Below are positions 27,001-34,321 of a stretch of 64,000 bases of DNA, in pieces. The stretch comes from Merdicola sp905200315 (lineage in GTDB: Bacteria; Bacillota; Clostridia; TANB77; CAG-508). The notes below the pieces were generated by a model. That model worked only from the letters and a program-made list of their open reading frames with translations, did not search any database and was not told the origin of the DNA. The DNA lies in NCBI GenBank assembly GCA_902461935.1, contig CABPZP010000003.1, positions 1-64,000 on the forward strand, given 5' to 3'. Within the stretch, counting starts at the first letter, position 1. Each line of letters opens with the position of its first letter. Position numbers and translations under genes: made by a program.

Positions 27001-27200
27001 ATTGTTTTTTATACCTTGGTGTCGCAATCTTCGGATTAAAAAATGGTCAATAGACCATTTAGAACATAATTAATTTTGTATAAAATATAATTTAGATATT
27101 TACATTATTAATATATAAATTAATTAATTGAAGATTGCTCCAAATCGCACTCGCAGATGAAACTGCTCGTTTGGTCGCTTACGCGGTATTTCAAAACAAA
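27001..27200. other. Structured, locally GC-rich intergenic segment between asd and dapA
   Basis: gcaatcttc at 27024-27032 and gaagattgc at 27130-27138 form an inverted repeat about 115 bases across. Between them AATGGTC-aata-GACCATT makes a hairpin that on the minus strand is followed by a T-run. After it, 27139-27190 is much richer in G and C than the surroundings. It does not match a lysine riboswitch or a tRNA by eye. It could be a mobile-element relic or the end of a lost gene. Confidence 0.4.
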
Positions 27201-27260
27201 TATATTTTTCATTTTATAATATTTAAACACATATTATTAATTAAGGAAGGATTTTGTTTT

Positions 27261-28145
27261 ATGAAAGAAATTATTTTTAAAGGTGTAGGTACTGCTATTG
27301 CTACTCCTTTTACTGATAACGGTATAAATTTTGATGAGTTTGGTAAATTATTAGATTACCAGATAGAAAAAGGAGTAAATGCAATTATTGTTTGCGGTAC
27401 TACTGGTGAATCTGCTACAATGAGCTTAGATGAAAAAAAAGAACTTTTAAATTTTACTGTTGGTAAGGTTCAAAGACGTGTTCCTATTATTGCTGGCACT
27501 GGTTCTAATTGTACTTCTTCTGCAATTGAACTTTCAAAATATGCTGAAAGTATTGGTATTGATGGATTATTAATTGTTGCTCCTTATTATAATAAAACTA
27601 CTCAAGAGGGCCTAATTTCGCATTATAGTAAAATTGCTGAAAGTGTTTCTCTTCCTATTATTTTATATAATGTACCTAGTAGAACTGGTGTAAATATTTC
27701 ACCAGAAACTTGTTTTGAGCTTTCTAAAATTTCAAATATTGTTGCTATAAAAGAAGCAAGTGGAGATATATCTCAAGTTGCCAAAATTGCTCATTTATGT
27801 GGTGATAATTTAAATATATATTCTGGAAATGATGACCAAATTCTTCCAGTTTTATCTATTGGTGGAATTGGTGTTATATCCGTTCTTTCAAACATTGCTC
27901 CAAAATACACTTGTGAAATGGTTGAAAGCTTCTTTGAAGGAAACTATTACATTTCAAAACGAATGCAACTAAAAGCTCTGCCTTTGATAAAAAGTTTATT
28001 TAGTGAAGTAAACCCTATTCCTGTAAAGCATGCATTGAATTTAAAAGGCTACAACTTTGGAATTCCACGTTTGCCATTAGTTCCTTTAAATAAAGAACAT
28101 TCAGAAATATTAGAAAGAGAAATGAAAGAATTTGGATTAATTTAA
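27261..28145 (+). CDS. dapA: 4-hydroxy-tetrahydrodipicolinate synthase
   Basis: 294 aa Schiff-base aldolase that condenses aspartate semialdehyde with pyruvate. GTTGES at about 46-51, Tyr136 in YNVPSRTG and the Schiff-base Lys164 in IKEASGD are all in place. The start at 27261 is chosen for the AAGGAAGG site 11 bases upstream and the normal family N-terminus; the frame is open 42 codons further but that part is non-coding leader. A hairpin terminator follows. Confidence 0.97.
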   Translation: MKEIIFKGVGTAIATPFTDNGINFDEFGKLLDYQIEKGVNAIIVCGTTGESATMSLDEKKELLNFTVGKVQRRVPIIAGTGSNCTSSAIELSKYAESIGIDGLLIVAPYYNKTTQEGLISHYSKIAESVSLPIILYNVPSRTGVNISPETCFELSKISNIVAIKEASGDISQVAKIAHLCGDNLNIYSGNDDQILPVLSIGGIGVISVLSNIAPKYTCEMVESFFEGNYYISKRMQLKALPLIKSLFSEVNPIPVKHALNLKGYNFGIPRLPLVPLNKEHSEILEREMKEFGLI

Positions 28146-28159
28146 AAAATATTTTTAGC

Positions 28160-28216
28160 AAATGACAAATATATTTGTAAGATATAAAAAATATATTTGT
28201 CATTTATTTATGTTTT
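28160..28216. terminator. Terminator after dapA
   Basis: AAATGACAAATATATTT (28160-28176) pairs perfectly with 28189-28205, a 17-bp stem with a 12-base loop, and a T-rich tract follows. Confidence 0.85.
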
Positions 28217-28238
28217 TTTGTAATTGCTTTTAATTTTA

Positions 28239-28267
28239 TTGTATTTGCATATATATAATGCTATAAT
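28239..28267 (+). promoter_or_regulatory. Putative sigma-A promoter of the HD gene
   Basis: TTGTAT, a 17-base spacer and a perfect TATAAT. It ends 32 bases before the ATG at 28300. Confidence 0.55.
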
Positions 28268-28299
28268 AAATTTAGATTTTACATTAAAGGAGAAAGTTT

Positions 28300-28815
28300 A
28301 TGACCGAATCGAACATAATAGAATTTTATAATATAATTAAAGATATAGAAAATAATGAAACTGTTCAAAAGATGAAAGATTTTAATCATCACTGTGATGT
28401 AACCTGTTATGAACATTGCAAGCATGTAGCTTTTGCAAATTATATTATTTGTAAGAAACTCAAGTTAGATTATGTTTCTGCTGCCAGAGCTGGTATGCTA
28501 CATGATTTGTTTTTGTATAATTGGAGAGGTTCTAGAAGAAGATTAGAAGGATTGCATGCTTTTGTTCATCCTAGAATTGCTTTAAAAAATGCTGAAAAAG
28601 AATTTTCTTTAAATAATAAAGAAAAAGATATAATTTTAAAACATATGTGGCCTGTTACTTTACCTTTTCCTAGATACATAGAAAGTTTTATTATTACATT
28701 AACTGATAAGTATTGCGCTTCTAAAGAAATTTTCGATTATTATAATAGAAAGAAATTTAAACCTTTATATAGATATGCTTATATTTTTGCTTTTATTATT
28801 TTTTCACATGTTTAA
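28300..28815 (+). CDS. HD-domain putative phosphohydrolase
   Basis: 171 aa, with metal-binding HD pattern: CYEHCKHVAFANYII (first His), AGMLHDLFLYNW (His-Asp) and a later HMWP. Proteins of this group hydrolyse nucleotides or other phosphates; the substrate is unknown. AAAGGAG lies 6 bases before the ATG. It has its own promoter and terminator, so it is monocistronic. Confidence 0.8.
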   Translation: MTESNIIEFYNIIKDIENNETVQKMKDFNHHCDVTCYEHCKHVAFANYIICKKLKLDYVSAARAGMLHDLFLYNWRGSRRRLEGLHAFVHPRIALKNAEKEFSLNNKEKDIILKHMWPVTLPFPRYIESFIITLTDKYCASKEIFDYYNRKKFKPLYRYAYIFAFIIFSHV

Positions 28816-28833
28816 AATATAAATATTTGTATA

Positions 28834-28898
28834 ACAAACATAATTATAATAAATTTATGAATTGAATAAATTTCATTATAATTATGTTTGTTTTTATT
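28834..28898 (+). terminator. Terminator after the HD gene
   Basis: Long inverted repeat whose outer arms ACAAACATAATTATAAT and ATTATAATTATGTTTGT pair fully, followed by a T-rich tract on the plus strand, just before the end of the convergent cyclophilin gene. Confidence 0.8.
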
Positions 28899-28911
28899 TT
28901 GTTATTTTTTA

Positions 28912-29676
28912 TTAATATGTTGAGCCACCACCGTATAATTGATTCATATATGAGCTATAGTCAAATGGTTTCATTGTTTCTGGTTCTCCATAGTCTACTC
29001 CATTTGTTTCTACTTTTATGCTTGTTATTACTGGTGCATTTACTGGTGTACTTGCTTCTGATCTTTCGCTTTCTGCTGGTTTTACTTCTGTTTCATTTAA
29101 TTTATCTAATACATCTAAGCCTTCTATTACTTTTCCAAATGCTGCATATTGTCCATTTAAGTTTGCATTGTCTTTTGTCATTATAAAGAATTGTGATCCT
29201 GCTGAGTTGTATCCTTCTTCTGTCATTCCCATTGAGCTATAATCTGAACGAGCCATTGCTATTACACCTTTTTCAAAACGTATGTCGTTTTTATTAAATC
29301 CGTTTTGTACAAATTCACCTTTTATTGAGTATTTTTCGTCGTTTTCTTCTCCTTTTAAATCTCCAAGAGTTGGTGATCCTGAACCTGTTCCTTCTTTATC
29401 TCCACCTTGTACCATAAAGTCTTTTACTATTCTATGGTATGTTAGTCCATCATAAAATCCATTGTTTGCAAGTTTTATAAAGTTTGCAACTGTGTTTGGT
29501 GCTTTATCTGGATATAGCTCTAATTTTATTGTTCCTAAATCTTTTACTTCCATTGTTACTATAGGGTTTTGTGTTTTAGCTGTCCCTTTCTTATAATATC
29601 CCATACCTATAACTCCTATTAAAACTATAGCAATTAATATTGCTATTAATTCTATTATTATTTTTCCTTTTTTCAT
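28912..29676 (-). CDS. Membrane-anchored cyclophilin-type peptidyl-prolyl isomerase
   Basis: 254 aa. An N-terminal TM (about residues 6-27) anchors a cyclophilin domain outside the membrane: YHRIVKDFMVQGGD, then GVIAMARSDYSS, SQFFIMT and FGKVIEGLDVLD. It probably folds exported proteins. The C-terminus ends in a Tyr/Gly-rich tail. AAAGGAGG lies 7 bases before the ATG. It ends the same-strand group radA, disA, pilin-like, cyclophilin. Confidence 0.93.
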   Translation of the reverse strand: MKKGKIIIELIAILIAIVLIGVIGMGYYKKGTAKTQNPIVTMEVKDLGTIKLELYPDKAPNTVANFIKLANNGFYDGLTYHRIVKDFMVQGGDKEGTGSGSPTLGDLKGEENDEKYSIKGEFVQNGFNKNDIRFEKGVIAMARSDYSSMGMTEEGYNSAGSQFFIMTKDNANLNGQYAAFGKVIEGLDVLDKLNETEVKPAESERSEASTPVNAPVITSIKVETNGVDYGEPETMKPFDYSSYMNQLYGGGSTY

Positions 29677-29698
29677 TTTTATTTCCTCCTTTGAATTT

Positions 29699-30760
29699 TT
29701 ATTCAGATATATTATATCTTATTTTATCAATATTGTAATTTTGTTGCTTTTCAATTTCTGTTAGTTCTCTATTATATATTCTAAAACAATATAAATCCAA
29801 ATCATCATTTGCTGTAAATGTATATTTGCCATCTTTATATATAAGATTATAATTTGTATTAGTAATTATTTGTTCTATATTTATATTTTGAATTTCTTCT
29901 GTATTTTCAAAAATAATTGTTTCTGCTTTTGATATTTTTTTGCATTTTTCGTTCCATATATTATTTACTAATGTGCCATTTATTTTATTTCCACTAAAAT
30001 CTTCCCATATAGTCGCTGATGCATTGTGTTTATAATTTTCATTATATTCTCCATCTAAATATAACTGTAGACCATCTTTTACATATGCATATATTTCCTT
30101 TACACTACTTTCTTTTCCTTTAGCATCTCTATATTTAAGTTCATATATTCCTGGGTCTTTTATTTCTAGTTCAAAGCTATTTGTCAACTTTTCTACACGT
30201 TTCCATTCGTAATTTTTATCTTCTTTATATTCTGCATATAATAGATTTCCTTCTAATGGATTTCCATTACATTTTATATTTTCTGGACGAACTACATATT
30301 TCCACGAATACTCTTGTGGTTCTAATGTAACCTCAAAAGATATATCATTGCTTATATTTTCTTCTTGTGTTGGTTTATAATACTCTATTCCAAAGTCTTT
30401 TAATGTATGTTTTCCATTTATTCCTTCTTTACTATATACTTGTCCATCCTTAAAGTTTGCATATACAGTATCTGTAATATTATATAAACCTATTTTATTA
30501 AAATCAGTTTCTGTTGATAAAACATAATTGTATGTAATATTGTCTTCAGTATGTTCTTCTGCTGTTAGATTTAAGTTTTCATAATCGTCGCTATGCATAT
30601 TTACTGCTTCATTTATTTCTTGTAATTGGTTTAAAAATCTTTGCTCAGCTGCATTTTGCATTGTATTATTTCCTACATATACCGCTGTTCCTGATAATAT
30701 TAGTAATAATATTATTGTAATTACTAGTACAACTAATGTTATTCCTTTATTAGAGCTCAT
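29699..30760 (-). CDS. Prepilin-like protein with LamG/ConA-like C-terminal region
   Basis: 353 aa. NKGITLVVLVITIILLLILSG is a type IV prepilin-type N-terminus with Gly before the hydrophobic run, but position 5 is Val rather than the usual Glu. The C-terminal half begins GLQLYLDGEYN and ends DLDLYCFRIYNRELTEIEK, the pattern of LamG-like domains, here shortened. It is a likely surface-displayed carbohydrate- or matrix-binding protein. GGAGG lies 7 bases before the ATG. It is inserted between disA and the cyclophilin gene. Confidence 0.75.
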   Translation of the reverse strand: MSSNKGITLVVLVITIILLLILSGTAVYVGNNTMQNAAEQRFLNQLQEINEAVNMHSDDYENLNLTAEEHTEDNITYNYVLSTETDFNKIGLYNITDTVYANFKDGQVYSKEGINGKHTLKDFGIEYYKPTQEENISNDISFEVTLEPQEYSWKYVVRPENIKCNGNPLEGNLLYAEYKEDKNYEWKRVEKLTNSFELEIKDPGIYELKYRDAKGKESSVKEIYAYVKDGLQLYLDGEYNENYKHNASATIWEDFSGNKINGTLVNNIWNEKCKKISKAETIIFENTEEIQNINIEQIITNTNYNLIYKDGKYTFTANDDLDLYCFRIYNRELTEIEKQQNYNIDKIRYNISE

Positions 30761-30775
30761 ATTTTCCTCCTTTGT

Positions 30776-31852
30776 TTATAAAAGTACATTGTCGAATACA
30801 AATTGTTCTTGCATTCTTTTTAAAGATTGTTTTATTGTACGGGCTCTAATTTCACCAATTCCATCTACTTCATCTAATGCTGGTATATCTGCTTCTAATA
30901 TATGTTGAAATGATTTAAAAGATTTTACAAGATTTTCTACTATATTATTTGGCACTCTTGGTATTTTATTTAAAATTCTATAGCCTCTTGTATAAACAGC
31001 AACTTCTTCATATGTATCAAATACATCATAGCCTAAAATTTTTGCAATTATTTGTTGTTGCATTAATGCTTCGTAATCTAAATTGCTTATATCTTCTAAG
31101 TATTTTTCTGCTGTTTTACGTTTTTTAGTTGTCATATAGTCTTTTATAATTAGTAATTCTTCTTTTTCTAAATCTCCAATTAGTTCCTCTAATTGCATTT
31201 CTGTAAGTCTTCCCTCAACTCCAAGTTCATATATTCCGCCTTGTACTTCTTTAACAATTTTCATAACCATTTCGGCTCTTTGTATTGCTGTTATAACATT
31301 ATCTAATGTAACTATATCATTAAATTCGTATTCATTTAATATGCTAAGCTTACTATCAAATACTTTTTTATATTTTTCAAGAGTTTGCAAGGCTTGATTT
31401 GTTTTTGTTAATACTTTTGATGTGTCTTCTATTGTATAACGCAATTCTCCTTTAAATATTGTAATTACATTTCTTCTTTGAGATATACTTACTACAAGCT
31501 CTTTGGTTTGTTTTGCAGTACGTTCTGCAGTTCTATGTCTCGTACCGGTTTCTCTAGTTGGTATTTCTGGCGAAGGAATTAGTTGAGCATTTGCATATAG
31601 AATTTTTTTAAAATCACTACTTAATACAATAGCTCCATCCATTTTTGCTAATTCATATAATCTTGCTGATGTATAATCTTCATTTATAAAAAATCCACCA
31701 TCAACAATGTCCATTACATTTTTGGAATCTCCGAATACTATTAATCCACCTGTTTTTGCTTTTAATATATTGTCTAATCCTTCTCTAATAGGTGTTCCTG
31801 GTGCGATAAGTTTTAATATTTTTGTTAGTTCATTTTCATCGTTTCTTCTCAA
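30776..31852 (-). CDS. disA: DNA integrity scanning diadenylate cyclase DisA
   Basis: 358 aa. The DAC domain has MDGAIVLS (DGA at 72-74) and RHRTAER (105-111), the catalytic pair for making c-di-AMP from two ATP. A helical spine and a C-terminal HhH DNA-binding region (DIPALDEVDGIGEIRART) follow. It scans DNA for lesions and delays sporulation in Bacillus. The start is a TTG with AAAGGTG 11 bases upstream. It follows radA by 25 bases, the classic Bacillota order. Confidence 0.97.
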   Translation of the reverse strand: MRRNDENELTKILKLIAPGTPIREGLDNILKAKTGGLIVFGDSKNVMDIVDGGFFINEDYTSARLYELAKMDGAIVLSSDFKKILYANAQLIPSPEIPTRETGTRHRTAERTAKQTKELVVSISQRRNVITIFKGELRYTIEDTSKVLTKTNQALQTLEKYKKVFDSKLSILNEYEFNDIVTLDNVITAIQRAEMVMKIVKEVQGGIYELGVEGRLTEMQLEELIGDLEKEELLIIKDYMTTKKRKTAEKYLEDISNLDYEALMQQQIIAKILGYDVFDTYEEVAVYTRGYRILNKIPRVPNNIVENLVKSFKSFQHILEADIPALDEVDGIGEIRARTIKQSLKRMQEQFVFDNVLL

Positions 31853-31877
31853 TATTATATCAACACCTTTCTAATTT

Positions 31878-33236
31878 TTATCTTAATCCCAAGCAACTTA
31901 CTGCCTGATTAACATCTTTGACCCCTATTATATCTAATTTATATTTTTCTTTCAATAGTTTTTTGTTATTTTCTGGAATTATACATTTTTTAAACCCTAA
32001 TTTTTCTGCTTCCTTTAAACGTTTATCTATTAAATTTATGCTTCTAACCTCTCCTGTTAAACCGACTTCCCCCATAACTACTACATCTCTAGGAATACTT
32101 TTATTTTTAAAACTTGAAGCAACACTAACCACAATTCCTAAATCTAATGCTGGTTCATTAATTTTCATTCCACCAACTACATTTAGATATACATCTTGAT
32201 TTCCAAGCATTATTCCTGCCTTTTTTTCTAAAACTGCTATAAGAAGTGTTAATCTATTATAATCTATTCCATTTGCAGTTCTTCTTGGAAGACCAAATAC
32301 ACTTTGTGCGCATAAAGCTTGTAGTTCAACTAAAATTGGCCTTGTTCCTTCCATGCTGGCAACTATAACAGAACCTGTAAGCTCTTCTTCCCTCTCAGAA
32401 ATAAGAACAGAAGATGGGTCTATTATTTCTTTCATTCCAAGGTTGTCCATTTCAAACATTCCAATTTCATTTGTAGAACCAAATCTATTTTTTACACTTC
32501 TTAAAATCCTATAAGAAAAATATCTTTCTCCTTCTATATATAGAACAGTATCTACCATATGTTCTAACACCCTTGGTCCTGCAATATTTCCATCTTTTGT
32601 AACATGACCAATTATAATTGTTGTAATCTCATTTTGTTTACACATTTTCATAATTCTAGAAGTTATTTCTCTAACTTGGCTAACACTACCTGCAGTAGAT
32701 GTTATATCATCTGAATACATAGTTTGAATAGAATCTATAATAACCAACTTAGGCATAATATCGACTATATTTTCTTCTATTAAATCTATATCTGTTTCAC
32801 CTAAAAACAAAATATCGTCATTATTAATTTCAAGCCTATCTGCTCTAAGTTTAATTTGTTCTGCAGACTCCTCTCCAGAAACATATAAAACCTTTCCCTC
32901 ACCTTTAAGTTTATTGCAAAGTTGAAGAATTAATGTAGACTTACCAATACCAGGCTCACCGCCGAGTAGCACAAGAGAACCTTTAACCAAACCTCCACCT
33001 AAAACTCTATCAAGTTCTTCAAAACCGGTTTTAGTTCTAAAGCTTTCTTTTCCAACAAACGTATTTAAAGGTTCAGCAGAAACCTTATGTTTAGGCTCAC
33101 CCTTGCTCCCCTTATCATTAGAAAGCTTCTCCTCAAAAAAACTATTCCAAGTACCACAAGCAGGGCACTTTCCCATCCACTTAGCACTCTCATATCCACA
33201 CTCATTACAAACAAAAACAGACTTAACCTTTGCCAT
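31878..33236 (-). CDS. radA: DNA repair protein RadA
   Basis: 452 aa. A four-Cys zinc finger (Cys10-x2-Cys13, Cys24-x2-Cys27), Walker A GEPGIGKS near 93-100, the RadA-specific KNRFG at about 249-253, and a C-terminal Lon-protease-like domain. It is a branch-migration helicase in recombination. AAAGGAGG lies 5 bases before the ATG. The first 400 bases of the gene use G- and T-ending codons (AAG, GAG) far more than the rest, and the compositional shift grows toward the adjacent family C repeat. Confidence 0.97.
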   Translation of the reverse strand: MAKVKSVFVCNECGYESAKWMGKCPACGTWNSFFEEKLSNDKGSKGEPKHKVSAEPLNTFVGKESFRTKTGFEELDRVLGGGLVKGSLVLLGGEPGIGKSTLILQLCNKLKGEGKVLYVSGEESAEQIKLRADRLEINNDDILFLGETDIDLIEENIVDIMPKLVIIDSIQTMYSDDITSTAGSVSQVREITSRIMKMCKQNEITTIIIGHVTKDGNIAGPRVLEHMVDTVLYIEGERYFSYRILRSVKNRFGSTNEIGMFEMDNLGMKEIIDPSSVLISEREEELTGSVIVASMEGTRPILVELQALCAQSVFGLPRRTANGIDYNRLTLLIAVLEKKAGIMLGNQDVYLNVVGGMKINEPALDLGIVVSVASSFKNKSIPRDVVVMGEVGLTGEVRSINLIDKRLKEAEKLGFKKCIIPENNKKLLKEKYKLDIIGVKDVNQAVSCLGLR

Positions 33237-33259
33237 AAATACCTCCTTTTAACTTTTAA

Positions 33260-33336
33260 GGGACAGACCCAAAGTTACACTTTTTGTCCTTTTTGGGTCT
33301 GTCCCAAAGTTACATATTTTGTTCTTTTTGGGACAG
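33260..33336. repeat. Family C repeat, left flank of the transposase
   Basis: 77 bases: GGGACAGACCCAAAGTTACA, T-rich spacer, then TGGGTCTGTCCCAAAGTTACA, T-rich spacer and GGGACAG. It is inverted relative to 34238-34315 and in the same orientation as 25174-25251. The last codons and the stop codon of the transposase lie inside it. Confidence 0.9.
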
Positions 33337-34116
33337 CCTTTTAAAGGCTTCTCTTACAATTCTAACATCTATATCCAATATTTTTGCTAAATTTAAAGTT
33401 GATATTCCTTTTATACATTTTATTTTTGAGATCAATTTTATTTTTCCTTCTTTAGTATATTCTTTTATATTTTTAATTTTCTCAATTCCAATCGTTTTTT
33501 GTAATATTTCTATAATTTCATAATCTTCTAACATATTCTTCATTTCATATTCTAATATATCCTTACTTGATTCTAATTCTAATATTTTTTTATGCATATC
33601 TTTAAATTTAATTAAAGCTAATTTTTTATTTTGATCTATTATATTTAATATAAAATCAATATCTACTAAATTTCTTTTTTGATTTATATAGTCAAAATAA
33701 CTACTCCATTTATATTTTTCTGTTAATTCTATTCTTGCTTTTTCTGGATTTTGATGTATATATCTAACTAAATTCAATAAATATCTATCATTTTCAACAG
33801 GATTACTTCTAAATCTATCCTGAAATAAATGTCCAACTCTATCATATTTATTATTAAAATATAAAGCATATGATGTTGTTAATTTATGAATTATTTTTGA
33901 AATACAATTTTCATTATCTTTAATCTCTAAATGTATATGATTATTCATTAAAACATAAGCATATATATTAAAATCAAATTTTTCTTTAACTTTTTTTAAT
34001 AAAGAAATAAACACAGCTTTATCATCATTATCAAGAAATATCTCTTGTTTGTTAACTCCTCTAATCATAATATGATAAACTTGTGTTTCACTTAAAACTC
34101 TGGAAGCTCTTGGCAT
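33310..34116 (-). CDS. REP-associated tyrosine transposase (Y1, HUH type)
   Basis: 268 aa. The HUH motif NNHIHLEI (His60, His62) binds metal; the likely nucleophile is Tyr119 in LVRYIHQNP. The C-terminal part (GISTLNLAKILDIDVRIVREAF) looks like an HTH. This family nicks single-stranded REP hairpins. The last residues KEQNM and the stop are encoded by the left family C repeat. AGGGTGG lies 7 bases before the ATG. It appears intact, so it could be active. Confidence 0.92.
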   Translation of the reverse strand: MPRASRVLSETQVYHIMIRGVNKQEIFLDNDDKAVFISLLKKVKEKFDFNIYAYVLMNNHIHLEIKDNENCISKIIHKLTTSYALYFNNKYDRVGHLFQDRFRSNPVENDRYLLNLVRYIHQNPEKARIELTEKYKWSSYFDYINQKRNLVDIDFILNIIDQNKKLALIKFKDMHKKILELESSKDILEYEMKNMLEDYEIIEILQKTIGIEKIKNIKEYTKEGKIKLISKIKCIKGISTLNLAKILDIDVRIVREAFKRLSQKEQNM

Positions 34117-34237
34117 ATAATACCACCCTTTCTATATTTTTTATATAAAAAGTCAGCTCCCAATAACTTCTTATATCTATATTTCTTTAATATATAATAA
34201 AATAATAAAAAAAACAACCCCTTCAAGGAAGTTTTAA

Positions 34238-34315
34238 CCTGTCCCAAAAAGAGCAAAAAATGTAACTTTGGGACAGACCCAAAAAGAACAAAATATGTAA
34301 GTTTGGGTCTGTCCC
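34238..34315. repeat. Family C repeat, right flank of the transposase
   Basis: 78 bases, the reverse complement of the left copy: CTGTCCC, A-rich spacer, TGTAACTTTGGGACAGACCC, A-rich spacer, then TTTGGGTCTGTCCC. It ends seven bases before the end of the GH15 gene. Confidence 0.9.
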
Positions 34316-34321
34316 TATTTT

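Larger units (their letters stand above)
33260..34315. mobile_element. RAYT transposase unit bracketed by inverted family C repeats
   Basis: A single Y1-type transposase gene lies between inverted copies of a 77-78 bp palindromic repeat, total about 1056 bp. This fits a REP/RAYT unit rather than a DDE insertion sequence; no target-site duplication is evident. Confidence 0.8.

Noticed and set aside
27012..27200. tRNA gene or lysine riboswitch upstream of dapA
   Set aside because: No cloverleaf with TTCGA/anticodon arms and no lysine-riboswitch core could be recognised; only one inverted repeat and one hairpin are present.
27135..27260. N-terminal extension of dapA by 42 codons
   Set aside because: No ribosome site at the upstream start, sequence unlike any DapA N-terminus, and a good AAGGAAGG lies before the internal ATG.
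33260..34315. Ordinary DDE insertion sequence
   Set aside because: The transposase has an HUH motif and single Tyr, and no target-site duplication is visible; it fits a REP/RAYT unit.
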